From: Zychaea mexicana
Lineage: Eukaryota; Mucoromycota; Mucoromycetes; Mucorales; Lichtheimiaceae
Assembly (NCBI RefSeq): GCF_025766255.1
Contig: NW_026516826.1
Location: 1 to 64,000, forward strand
Direction of reading: 5' to 3'
DNA: 64,000 nt
Below the pieces are notes generated by a model that worked only from the letters and a program-made list of their open reading frames with translations, did no database searches and had not been told where the DNA came from. This document shows, one piece after another, positions 46,528-55,719 of the stretch. The translations under genes were made by a program, and so were the position numbers. Each line of letters opens with the position of its first letter. Within the stretch, counting starts at the first letter, position 1.

Positions 46528-48075
46528 CTATCTGCATCTATAATGGCGATTATATTGACGGAAGCTCTCACGATCGCTACGCCGATTCTCGTACAAGTAC
46601 TGTACTAGTTCATTACGTTTCCGCACACCTTCATTTTGTAGTTGCGTGGCAGTACAGCACGTACCACGACCTCTGTCATTAATAGAGTCAGAAACTTCGA
46701 GTGGCTCTAGAAGCAAATCATCGGTTATCGGATTAGGTACAAATGTGCTTTCGGCATGAAGATCGTCGTGATCAATGCATAAATTATGCAGAATACAGCA
46801 AGCAACAATCGTCATTGTCATTGATTCTACATCCAGTAAATACAGCTCGTTACGTAGAAAACGCCATCTGCACACCAATTGGCCAAATGCCCGTTCAATA
46901 ACGTTACGCATTCTCGAATGAATATAATTGAAATGCGCGTTGTCACTGTGGCGGGGTGCTTGAGCATCAGGAAATGGTGTTATCAACCACGGGAGCAAAG
47001 GGTATACCGAATCTATGAACAAAAAATGGAATGTCAGAAATATGTACCGTGATTTCAACGATGGTCTATGCTAAACAATTTGTTCTTTACCTCCAAGTAT
47101 AAATGTTCCATTTGGGCACACGGATTCTGGGTTAGCAAGAAGTTCGTCATAAAAAGCAGTAGCTTGAAAGGCTCTTGAATCGTGATTTCGGCCTATAGTA
47201 TAAAAGTCGTATATATTAGCCAAAAAAGCAACTAAAATAATTACATTAATATGTCATGCCTTACTGCTCTGCCCTGCATGGATGTAGGTGAATCGCTTTT
47301 CTGAATCACAAATGGCAACCATGTTCAACGAGTAGTTGTTTTTTCTGTCGACAAAGCGATCACCACTGTCACCTGGTTTGAAGATTCGAACGAGCTTCCC
47401 ATCCAAAGCACCGAGTACATTTAGGAGGTGAGTAGGTCCGACTTCAAATATTGGTCCAAGCTCTCCATATTGGAACCCTTCAACAGTTGCCTTGATAGCT
47501 TCATTTCTGGTCGGCCATCGGATTATACCACCTTGACAGTCGGCCATTGCCTCTAAAAATCGCTTGGTAAAATTTCTGTAGGATCCATGCGATGTACCAA
47601 GCAAAGTTTCGGCCATACGGTAACTGACATGAGCATTGGCAAATCTCCAGATTATCAGGCCGACTTGGATGAACATAGGTGTGGCGTTTTGTGCCGTAAA
47701 TTGATACAATCGATGTTGCGACAACATATTTACGAGGGCATTGAAAGTGGCTGGTTTCATACGATAATGCGATTTGAATCCACCTGGTCCATCTATGTCC
47801 GGAAGAGCTGGATGTGTAACTTCCCAGTATGTCGTATTTTTAACTCGATTGACGCGTTGCATAACACGGAAATGTAGCGGCGATGATACAGCTGAAAGGA
47901 TATGATCAAGAGAAAAAATGGTTTGGTACATTGGCAAAACAGTGTTGATCATGGAGAGTTGGTTGATATCGTCGTAGTCATTATTCGCAAGAAAAAAAAA
48001 GATGTAGCCTTCAATCAAAAGAAGTAGGATGCTGATGATCGTTCTTCTGTGGACAATTTCTTGCTGGGAATCCAT
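46528..48075 (-). CDS. Harbinger-1 DDE transposase, copy 2, intact frame
   Basis: Exon 1 is 48075-47265 (ATG gives MDSQQEIVHRR). Exon 2 (about 47191-47092) starts after TATAG, and exon 3 (about 47017-46528) after TCATAG; the joins are in frame. A hydrophobic run near the N-terminus (ISILLLLIEGYIFFFLANN) precedes the fold: SHYRMKPATFNALVNML, GSYRNFTKRFLEAM, GALDGKLVRI (Asp), DSVYPLL (Asp) and IERAFGQLVCRWRFLR (Glu). All three catalytic acids are present and no stop interrupts it, unlike copy 1. It converges on the dead partner gene. If that partner is needed, it would have to act with one from another locus. Confidence 0.88.
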
Positions 48076-48306
48076 AATGATAGACAGAAGGTAGGATGAA
48101 GGATATAAAAAGTGCGAATAAAAGTTGAGTGGAACAAAACAAGAAGTATTACTCAAAGTCGCTGTATATATAGAAGATATTTTCTTATCGGTAATGCGGG
48201 TACTGCATTACCTTGATAGTTACGAAAACATAATTATTTTTATTAAAAATAATTGTTTTTCGATATCTAAATAAAAAATAAATATGTAATGTAGAAAATT
48301 AATATA

Positions 48307-48504
48307 AAATGTAAACAGCGGTCAACTGCATCATATGAAATAGAAAGTATTATTGGTCATAAAAAAGAAAATAATGCATATTTGTTTCAGGTAAAATGGG
48401 TTGGATATAGTAATAATGATAATAGTTAGTTATCTATTGATATGTTTAACCAAAAAGATTTATTAAAAGCATATATTGAAGAGCATAATCTAGGCATATT
48501 ATAA
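48307..48504 (+). pseudogene. chromodomain remnant in element A
   Basis: 66 codons ending at TAA: SYEIESIIGHKKENN, YLFQVKWVGYSNNDNS, stop, LSIDMFNQKDLLKAYIEEHN. It matches a chromodomain, including the aromatic and VKW core. The stop TAG replaces the conserved Trp of the DNSW motif, still present in element C (KDNSWVNEKDF). It starts only about 110 bases from the element's left end. I infer that the transposase part was deleted and only the tail of a transposase-chromodomain gene remains. Confidence 0.78.
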
Positions 48505-48607
48505 ATAATATATATAATCTTTTATGGAAGAATGTTATTGAAGCATAAGAAAAAGGGATTTCCTATTGTAATTTTTATAGGTTTTCTTTTTTTTTTCTTT
48601 TTCATTA

Positions 48608-50936
48608 CAGTGGTCCCCCGCTTTTTGCAGCAGCGGTTTTTGGTGGAAAAAACTGCAAAAAGTGGGGAACTGCAAAAAGTGAGGATGAGTATGAGATGTT
48701 ACACAGACTGAGTCTATTATGTTAATTAAGTGTCAATGATAGTAAACCAATTAAAAGATATCGGTGCTGTGCTGAGGCTACTTATTATAACTCAACTCTT
48801 ATATAAAAGGCTGTCGTCTCACTCTTGATGTTTATATACTGCACTATCGACATCTCCACACCACTATGGTAAAAGCGAAATACCAAAAGCTTACTGACGA
48901 GCAAAACGACGCTTTATATCAACATTACATTGCTCAAGAGCAAAAAAATCACAAGATTACTTATGGCCAATTGCTTGACTGGGCTAAAGGAAAATACAAG
49001 CTTGAAAATGTTCCCAACGAAACAACTATCTCGAGAATGATCATGAAAAGAAAGCGAGATGAAGAGAAGGGTGTTGACAGTAGTAAAAGACAAAAGTCGC
49101 GTGCAAAGTTTCCCGTAGGTCTAAATTATTCGAATACTTCTTCGCTATCCATATAATTAATAAAGAACAAATAGGAATTGGAATATGCCCTCTATACGTG
49201 GATAGAGCAAAGATTTTTTGAGAAGATCCCAGTCAATTGGGATATTATCAGAAAAGCCGGTGAAAATTTTGCAGCCAAACTGAGTATTCCGTCCAACGAA
49301 CTGACGTTCTCAAATGGTTGGCAAAATCGCTTCCAAAACCGCTACAAGTTGAAGGTGCAAACAATCAGTGGTGAAGCAAGCTCTGCTAATGTCACACTAG
49401 CAGAAGCTCAGCTGCCGGAAATCCAGGAAGTCTTGAGAAATTATCCCCTAAGAGACATCTACAATATGGATGAGACTGCAGTATTCTACGCAAGTGCCCC
49501 CGTGACTACCATTGCACCTAGGTCATTCAAAGGATTCAAACAGGATAAATCGCGGTTGACATTAGTCCTCACAGTGAATGCTGATGGTTCTGATAAGTGG
49601 TATCCTTGGTTCATTGGCAAGGCAAAGCGGCCAAATTGTTTCGATCAAGTATGTGATACTTCTTCAAGGTCAAATTGATGACTTACTCACAAATGTCTTT
49701 TACGCAATCATAGGCCCAAAGAAAGAAAATCGATATCTCCAAGTACTGTGGAAATGCCAATGCTTGGATGACCCGTGAGATTTTTAAGAAATATCTCACA
49801 ATGTTAGACAATTCTATGGTCTATCAAAAGCGAAAGATTGCTTTGCTGCTTGACAACTTTTCCAGTCACTACTGTGATTATGTCCCGAAGAACATCGAGC
49901 TGGTGTATTTGCCGCCAAATACAACTTCATTAATGCAACCTTTGGATGCCGGCATTATTCGCAGCTTTAAAGTACATTTCAAGTATGTTTTGTGATGATT
50001 AGTGATCTACTTGCATGCATTGTAGATGGAAATACTAAGGCTATTATTTCTGTTATTGTAATAGGAATCTGCAATATGAGCATGCATATAACAGCATTCA
50101 AGAGCGCCTGGAGAAAGGCCTACCTGCTAATAATGGCAACACGTTCCGTGTTAATGTTTTGACCGGAATTGCATGGTGCCATCAAGCTTGGAAAAAAGTC
50201 TCTGAATCTACCATTAGGAACTGTTACCAAAAAACAGGGGTAGTAGAGAAAGTAATTGATGACAATGTCAACAGTGCATCAGATAATGCAGATGAGGTAG
50301 CTCTTGGTCAGATTGACGATCACTTGAACCTCATTTATGGCATTGAAAATCTGGAAAGCTTCACTTTTGATGCAGATCCACCTGAGGAAATTGCAGCTGT
50401 CCATCCACTGCTTTCCGATGAAGAGATTGTTCAATCTGTGCTCCAAGAAGAGATAAAAGCAGGTGATAATGTTGCTGATAATGATCGTGATGATGGGGAC
50501 CAAGGTGCTCACTCTGAATCGGTACTTCCAGCATATACTATGCGGGAAAAAATCAGAACTCTAGAAAAAACTATCAGTATTCTAGATGCCCCAGAACACC
50601 AAAGAGTCCGAGACGAACTCAGAAAGATTCGAGATGATATAAGAAAGCAAAGCCAGACCATACAATCTTCAATTACCGCGTATCTTTAGCTGTAAAAAGT
50701 TTGTGTAATAAAAATTATCTCTTTATGGAAATAAGGTAGATGTCACTGGTTCGAGACTCTGTGTCCCAGGCTCCCGAGTCAATAGCGGAAAATTGCAGGT
50801 CCCCATTTTTGGCCTGCAAAATGCAAAAAGTGAGGAAACTGCAATTTTATTAAGTGATGAGCGGGTTTGCTCCAAAAAAATCTGCAAAAACTGAGGATCT
50901 GCAAAAAGCGGGGCTGCAAAAAGCGGGGGACCACTG
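48608..50936. mobile_element. pogo-2 element
   Basis: 2,329 bp with termini CAGTGGTCCCCCGCTTTTTG and its complement, flanked by TA (48606-48607 and 50937-50938). Same family as pogo-1 but clearly diverged. It holds one intact four-exon transposase gene and lies inside the RGK gene of element A. Confidence 0.95.
48866..50689 (+). CDS. pogo-2 transposase, intact
   Basis: Exons 48866-49114, 49175-49648, 49714-49982 and 50065-50689 give 538 residues in frame. Domain order is as in pogo-1: psq-type HTH (KYQKLTDEQND...TTISRMIMKRK), CENP-B-type HTH (YTWIEQRF...FSNGWQNRFQNRYKLK), then the DDD core IYNMDETAVFY, LLLDNFSSHY, MQPLDAGI. Where pogo-1 has a 124-nt intron after DKW, this copy reads straight through (DKWYPWFIGK). 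Acidic tail with a charged coiled-coil end (EKTISILDAPEHQRVRDELR). Donors GTAGGT and GTATGT, acceptors TAG. It looks able to move itself. Confidence 0.93.
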
Positions 50937-51593
50937 TATAAAATTATCTGCATACTGTATATTTAAATTTTTTTCTTCATTTTTTATAGATATATTTTTT
51001 GATTCTATATCGTTGTTACTGTTAAATGCTAACTGTTTTTGTTTTTTACGAATATGAGCTTTACTATGTTTGCAACAAAGATAATCTTTTTTAGTACCTT
51101 CTGGTATATTTGTTCTAATTTTACTGGAACAGAATTGACCTTCTCGTTTTCCCCGTTTAAATTTATGAGTACAAAAATCATTATTCATACTCAAATATAA
51201 GAAATAGTCTGATGAAAATGTATCTTTTATTTTCTTATCAATTTTTTTTTGTATTTTTTTTATTAATTTTTTTTTATTTTCTAAAAAATGATCAAATTCA
51301 GATTCCATAAAGATGTTTATTTCTTTACGTAAATTCTATTGAAGTTGAATGTGATTGAGTGGAAGATAATCATTAATTGCAACCATTATTAAACCTTTGG
51401 ATGATTTTATTTTTATTTAAAAATAAAATTCAATTTTATATATAATTTAAATCTTTGGATGATTTTGTTTTTATTTAAAAATAAAATTCAATTTTATAAA
51501 AAAAAGTAATTGAGTTTAAAATTTATTTATTAGTAAATACTAATGGTTATAACTCTGCAACATTATTACATTTAAATTATTTATATATTCTTG

Positions 51594-51776
51594 TCCAGAC
51601 GGGTCTAAAGACCCCTAAATAGTAAAATGCCAAAATAATTTTTTAGCATTCTACTATTTTCAGATGTAAACATCTGACCAGACGGAAAGAAAAAAAAAGA
51701 ATGTTTTTTTTTATTTCTTAATTAACATTTATATTAACAAAAAGAAAATATTCTTTTTCTTTTTTTCCGTCTGGTA
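51594..51776. repeat. small CCAGACGG-ended insert in element A
   Basis: CCAGACGG stands at about 51597 and again at 51681, with the complement CCGTCTGG at about 51768. The segment is A/T-rich with poly-A and poly-T blocks that can fold. Element B lacks it at the matching place, so it is probably a small secondary insertion. The exact ends are uncertain. Confidence 0.5.
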
Positions 51777-52416
51777 TAAATATTTTGAAAAAATATTTAT
51801 TAGTAAATTGACAAAATAAATTTATTTATTTTTGTCATTTTACTATTTTTATAAAAATTAAAATCAATTTAACAACAATTTTAAATTTTTGTTACTAACA
51901 AAAAGTTTGTTACCGATAGTTTTTATATAAATACAGTTGGTAATGCATATGCGCCAATGTTCTTATCATTTCATGATATGTAGAACTATGGAATCGGTTC
52001 CGTCTAAACAACAAGTTAGTATATCTAATGTTATGTAAAATGGTACACTTGACCCTCCTGGGTATTGCTTGATAGATAATTAAATATCAAAGTAATATTT
52101 TCTCAGTCGCATGGACGTGTAACAAAAGATCCGAGACGATATCCTTTTTGGGAGTGCTGTGTCAACCAAGGGGTCGACACAGCAGTTTTGCTCTTCATTT
52201 CCTTATCAAGGATATGATATAAATTACATAAAAAAATCCTGTGTTCATTGTATCACTTTTATTCGACTCCCGAACAACGCGCTATTACTATTTCTAGGGT
52301 GTGTCGACGTTGACTCACATTGCTTGAGAGTACCCTAAATGTTTTCTCAGGTACAGCAATAGCAGATGTGTATACTTAATTTTTTAAAATCTTTGCGTTG
52401 GTGAAGTGGTCTGGGT

Positions 52417-52918
52417 GACCGTAAGAATTTACCCAGTGTGACTGGTTTTCCTGACATGTGACTACTTCTCCTCAGAAGTAACTGTTTTTTCTTGACTACC
52501 ATATATAGAAAGCGGGTGACCGTAAGAATTTACCCTATGCGACTGTTTTTTTTATGTGTGACTGCTTTTTCTAAAAAGTGACTGTTTTCCTCGACTACTA
52601 TATATAGAAAGGGGATTACCCTAAGATTTTTCCCAGGGTAACTGCTTATCCTCAACTTGTGACTGCTTTTCCTCAAAAGTGACTGTTTATCTTCGACTAC
52701 CATATATAGAAAGGGGGTGACCGTAAGAATTTACATAGTGTGACTGCTTTTTTTGATATGTGACTGCTTTTCCTCAAAAGGGACTGTTTATCCTCAACTA
52801 CCATATATAGAAAGGGGGTGACTGTAACAATTTACCCGGTGTAACTGCTTTTCCTCGACATGTGACTGCTTTACCTCAAAAGTGACTGTTTCTCCTCGAC
52901 TACTATATATAGAAAGGT
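52417..52918. repeat. 100-bp tandem repeats (five units)
   Basis: Five units of 97-103 bases, starting at about 52418, 52515, 52615, 52717 and 52818. Each begins GTGACCGTAAGAATTTACCC (variants) and ends CTACCATATATAGAAAGGGG, with TGTGACTGCTTTTCCTC inside. The start word resembles the centre of the inverted-repeat element (GGGTAAATTCTTACAGTCAC, near 13700). Confidence 0.9.
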
Positions 52919-52920
52919 AG

Positions 52921-52987
52921 GTGCGAAAGTGGTTAAGGCATCAGCTTTGGACCCAGAAGATCAAGAGTTCCAATCTCTCAGCGACTA
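52921..52987 (+). tRNA. tRNA-like sequence (pseudo-tRNA or SINE head)
   Basis: AGTGGTTAAGGCATCAG resembles a D-arm/A-box and GAGTTCCAATCTC a T-arm/B-box at the normal spacing, so RNA polymerase III could start here. Read as a tRNA, the anticodon loop is TTTGGAC (anticodon TGG), but the anticodon stem has mismatches and the acceptor stem does not pair. It is therefore more likely a decayed tRNA or a tRNA-derived SINE than a working tRNA. Confidence 0.45.
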
Positions 52988-53555
52988 ATAAGTATAAACC
53001 TCATTTCTGGCTTACCTAAATGTTTCTAGAGTGTGGGAAAAAAACTACATATAGAGGCACATATAAGCAATAATCTCAGCTAGAAAGGAGGCCAGATTTG
53101 TAAAAAAATTTGTTACTTATTTTTATGTTAGGAGACTTATTGGAATCTTTCAGATTCTCAATTAAGTCTAAATAACAACCTACCGGTTGTTTAGGATTGA
53201 TTTCATTAAAGTCAAGACCTCTTCAAAAAAATCAAAGATTTTATTCAGACCCCCCAGCATTAGGAATCAAACTATAGATTCGATTTTAACAAATCAAATA
53301 AAATCTAAAAAAATATCTTAATGATTAATAGATTTCTTAATTTCATTAAAAATCTTATTATCATAAGATATTCGATGGGTCTTCTTATTATAAATATATA
53401 TAAGATAGAAATAATAGAGTGATATTTATAAAAGAGTAAAATATAGAATAGATAAGATAGAAAAGGGTTTGCAAGGTAGCATAAGTAAAGAGAGAATGAA
53501 AAGGAGGAAGGAATAAAAGTAGAGAAAAAGAGTGAAGAAGGGAAGGAAAATAAGG
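52988..53555. other. AT-rich spacer, no gene recognised
   Basis: May include the body of a tRNA-derived SINE. The segment CTTCAAAAAAATCAAAGATT near 53222 recurs in inverted form near 32065-32090 in the 762-bp element; its meaning is unclear. Confidence 0.4.
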
Positions 53556-54385
53556 CTAATCTTCTATATTAACTTCCTCATTACTACTATTTTCATCCTC
53601 ATCACTAATAATAGTAATAATATTATTATTACTTGTTTGTTGTACTTGTTGTACTTGTTATGCTTGTTGCTGATGTTGTTGTATATACAGCTGATTTAGC
53701 TGAGAAATTAACTGCCATTGCTGCTGTAAGAGCTGTTGCTGTTGTTGGACCTATTGGTCTTTTTGCCCCAATTTAGATTGCAGCTGTGTTATTTGGTGTT
53801 GTTGTTGCTGTAAAAGCCGCTGCATCTGTAAGTGTTGTTACTGTTGCCTTTGCTCTTGCTGCTCAGATTACTGTTGTGACTGGCGTTGTTGCTGTCTATG
53901 TCGTTGTTGTTATTGCTGCTCTTGCTGCTGTCTCCTTTCATCCCGACACTCTATATACTGTAGGACCCTTTGTCTTTACAGATTAAGAAGGGCCCTATTT
54001 TGCTGTTCTTGTTACTGTTAATCTTCTTCTTTGTCATCTTATTCTTCTTCTTCTTCTTCTTCTTCTGCTTCTTCTGCTTCTTCTCTTTCCTCTTCAAGGT
54101 TAAGGGGGTCTATATTACCCTCCTCTTAGTCTAGATCATCTCCTTCTTCTACTGGTACTTCAGAGAAAGGTTCTAAGAGCCTAACAGCATCATCAGTACT
54201 ACCCTCAAAAGGTAGCTGCTGATCACTAGGATCTATGAAATATGATTCCCTTATAATATAGAGAAAATGATTCCATAGATTATCAGCAAACCGCCTTTGC
54301 CAAATGAACCATAAAAGCTGTTTTTTAACTAGCTTTTTAGTTCTATAGTACTGGGTAATGAGCTACTTTATCCCGCCCCAATTGC
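53556..54385 (-). pseudogene. Gln-rich acidic protein gene with many TAA/TAG codons
   Basis: One unshifted minus-strand frame from about 54385 to the TAG at 53556. It opens LLGNWGGIK, then LITQYYRTKKLVKKQLLWFIWQ, ADNLWNHFLYIIRESYFIDP and PFEGSTDDAVRLLEPFSEVP. An acidic Glu tract (DPLNLEEEREEAEEAEE) and a long Gln-rich tract follow, then SNNNIITIISDEDENSS. About ten in-frame stops, all TAA or TAG, lie almost only among Gln or acidic codons. There are no frameshifts, so the damage is single-base change only. The domain is unrecognised. Context (element graveyard, downstream of a Harbinger end) suggests a transposon partner gene, but that is a guess. Confidence 0.6.
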
Positions 54386-54408
54386 CTAAAAGTGAGTATT
54401 AGATATTA

Positions 54409-54903
54409 GGGGTATTCAATTACAAAAATGAAAATTTCGTATGAAATGAAAAATCTCGCCATTACTAAATACAGTTTTCATTTCAAACCCAATAATTGGG
54501 GTACTCAATTACTCAACTTTTTTTCATTTTCATTCAACTTCCCCTCTTTCTATTCTTTTCATCAAAATATTTACCTTTGTTCCCAAGTATGCCCAGATAC
54601 AGTGAAAAACAGCAAAATGAACGTGTCCTAGAAGTTTTGGCATGCTTACAGCAAATCGAGAGTACGATGGCCATAATTGACGATGATGAAGATATGTCAG
54701 GCGACTCTGATAGTGATAAAGATGATGTCTTGCTATCGCATAATTTACTGTTGTCTATTCCTTGGACAGAAGTGTATAACGTAAGTTGCAGTCGACGATA
54801 CCTTGATAGAGCACAAAAAGTCGCTTATGCTCCTAGTAGGATCCACTGGCTTTTCAACGAGTTGGACGAACAAAGATTTATCTAAGAAGTTAGGATGTCT
54901 AAA
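54409..54903 (+). mobile_element. PIF/Harbinger family 4, 5' fragment
   Basis: Begins GGGGTATTCAATTAC after TTA (54406-54408), a Harbinger-like end and target. A second word GGGGTACTCAATTACTC follows at about 54497. It runs into the start of a transposase gene and is cut at 54903 by element B. No right end is seen in the window. Confidence 0.65.
54589..54903 (+). pseudogene. truncated Harbinger-4 transposase N-terminus
   Basis: The ATG at 54589 (MPRYSEKQQNERVLEVL) opens an acidic segment (IDDDEDMSGDSDSDKDD), then IPWTEVYNVSCSRRYLDRAQKVAYAPSRIHWLFNELDEQRF, which resembles the region before the catalytic part of DDE_Tnp_4 transposases. A TAA at 54883 stands where the family usually has the Gln of a RF-x-QE-x-RMS stretch (EVRMSK follows). 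The gene ends at the element B junction, before any catalytic residue. Confidence 0.65.
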
Positions 54904-55700
54904 GGCGTATATGCATTACCAACTGTTTTTATATAAAAACTATTGGTAACAAATTTTTTGTTGGTAATAAAAATTTAAAATGGTTACAAATTAAATTTTA
55001 TCTTAAATAAAAAATAAACCTATCAATAATGAATTCAGAATATATAAATAATTTAAATGTAATAATGTTGCAGAGTTATCACCATTAGTATTTACTAATA
55101 TTTAACTTTTAAACTCAATTACTTTTTTTTATAAAATTGAATTTTTTTAAAAAAGAAAATAAATTATTGCTTAATTCAATATGTTTATTCTTAATATGGA
55201 AATCCTTATATGCAAAAACTCTATGGAAAAATCCATTATAAATATTATTAAACAGGTTACTGAAAAATATTTTGAAGATGAAATTTTAGGTGATACAAAA
55301 GAAAAAAAAGAAAAAATAATGAAGGAAATAATAAAAGAAAAGATAATAGAAATAAATTCAAAAAAATTTTGGGATGAAAATACATCACCTAATATATGCA
55401 CATATATACATAATAGAGGAAAGAAAGCAGGTTATATGTGTTGTCGAAAAATTAGAACCAATCTTCTAGATAATAAACCTGATTATCATTGTTGTACTCA
55501 TTCAAAAAAACATGTTCGGAAGAAAAAAATTATAAAAATTATAAAAATTATAAAAAATAAGAAAAGAATCAAAAAGAATCAAAAAAAAGTTAAAAAAGTT
55601 AAAAAAATTTATTTAGGAAATCCATCAACCCTTGGAAGAAAGTAAAACAAGGGCTAATATATAAGTATAAAGTCCATAGAGAAAGGGATACAATAAAGGA
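54904..55700. mobile_element. element B: left part of an A/B/C-family element
   Basis: The left end GGCGTATATGCATTACC matches the complement of element A's right end (GGTAATGCATATGCGCC), and the next 200 bases also match (AACTGTTTTTATATAAA; TATTGGTAACAAA). It holds an intact RGK Cys/His gene. It stops near 55700, where MULE-2 starts; no right end is seen. Confidence 0.72.
55181..55645 (+). CDS. RGK Cys/His small protein, element B copy
   Basis: 154 residues; the ATG at 55181 is the first in frame. An N-terminal Lys/Glu/Ile-rich helix (residues 15-65) is followed by the conserved block CTYIHNRGKKAGYMCCRKIRTNLLDNK and then DYHCCTHSKKHVRKK. A Lys-rich tail follows and the end is KKIYLGNPSTLGRK. 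Element A encodes a homologue with the same Cys and His positions and the same GNP ending, so the frame is under shared descent, not chance. The Cys/His set suggests a zinc-binding fold. Similar C...G..x.G..C...YC..H arrangements occur in small proteins of large DNA viruses and related elements, from memory and unverified. Function unknown; nucleic acid binding is plausible. Confidence 0.75.
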   Translation: MFILNMEILICKNSMEKSIINIIKQVTEKYFEDEILGDTKEKKEKIMKEIIKEKIIEINSKKFWDENTSPNICTYIHNRGKKAGYMCCRKIRTNLLDNKPDYHCCTHSKKHVRKKKIIKIIKIIKNKKRIKKNQKKVKKVKKIYLGNPSTLGRK

Positions 55701-55719
55701 CAAAAAAAAACAAGTTCAG

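Larger units (their letters stand above)
48522..51308 (-). pseudogene. RGK Cys/His small protein, copy in element A, split by pogo-2
   Basis: The start at 51308 (MESEFDHFLENKKK) reads to 50937, where pogo-2 begins. Skipping pogo-2 and one TA, the same frame continues at about 48607 (MKKKKKRKPIKITIGNP) to a stop at 48522, for about 152 residues, the size of the element B copy (154). Shared motif: C-T-x-(5)-RGK-x2-G-x2-C-x2-KIRTN...Y-x-CC-x-HSK-x-H-[IV]-RKK, with a Lys-rich tail and a final GNP. The Cys/His spacing suggests one zinc site. I do not recognise a named family. Lys-rich tails suggest nucleic acid binding. The host gene was intact when pogo-2 landed. Confidence 0.75.
48197..51955. 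mobile_element. element A: non-autonomous member of the A/B/C family, with pogo-2 inside
   Basis: The same Harbinger-1 sequence in copy 1 (about 18838) is uninterrupted. Here AATG is duplicated on both sides (48193-48196 and 51956-51959), a 4-bp target duplication. The left end CGGGTACTGCATTACC and right end GGTAATGCATATGCGCC form a short imperfect inverted repeat. Without pogo-2 it is about 1.43 kb, very AT-rich, and holds a chromodomain remnant (plus) tail-to-tail with a Cys/His gene (minus). A related left end occurs at 54904 (element B). Confidence 0.82.
44754..52335. mobile_element. PIF/Harbinger family 1, copy 2, with element A inside
   Basis: Termini GGGTACTCTCAAGCAAC at 44754 and GTTGCTTGAGAGTACCC-like complement ending at 52335, flanked by TAA (44751-44753 and 52336-52338). 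It is inserted in the inner arm of inverted-repeat copy 2. Without element A (48197-51955) it is about 3.8 kb and collinear with copy 1. It carries a broken SANT-type gene (plus) and an apparently intact transposase (minus). Confidence 0.94.
30535..52416. mobile_element. inverted-repeat element, copy 2, split by nested insertions
   Basis: Pieces of the 12254-14905 element are found at 30535-31755 (80-bp array and outer arm), 32518-32711, 44447-44753 (inner arm, 88-bp units and centre, the latter in opposite orientation to copy 1) and 52336-52416. Between them lie a hAT-like element, element C, and Harbinger-1 copy 2. Joining the pieces restores collinearity with copy 1, which proves the order of insertion. 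The right arm breaks off near 52416 into 100-bp repeats. Confidence 0.88.

Noticed and set aside
48307..48504. LTR-retrotransposon (chromovirus) integrase tail
   Set aside because: A chromodomain is present, but no integrase, reverse transcriptase or LTR is nearby, and a second copy is linked to a DDE transposase in element C. Not fully excluded.
53786..53986. 66-codon Val/Ala-rich plus-strand frame
   Set aside because: Antisense of CAG/CAA repeats in the Gln-rich minus-strand gene.
53556..54385. A ciliate-type code in which TAA and TAG mean Gln
   Set aside because: The intact genes here end at ordinary TAA, TAG or TGA codons (for example pogo-2 TAG, Harbinger-2 TAA), and several internal stops replace conserved Trp, which fits G-to-A/C-to-T mutation better.
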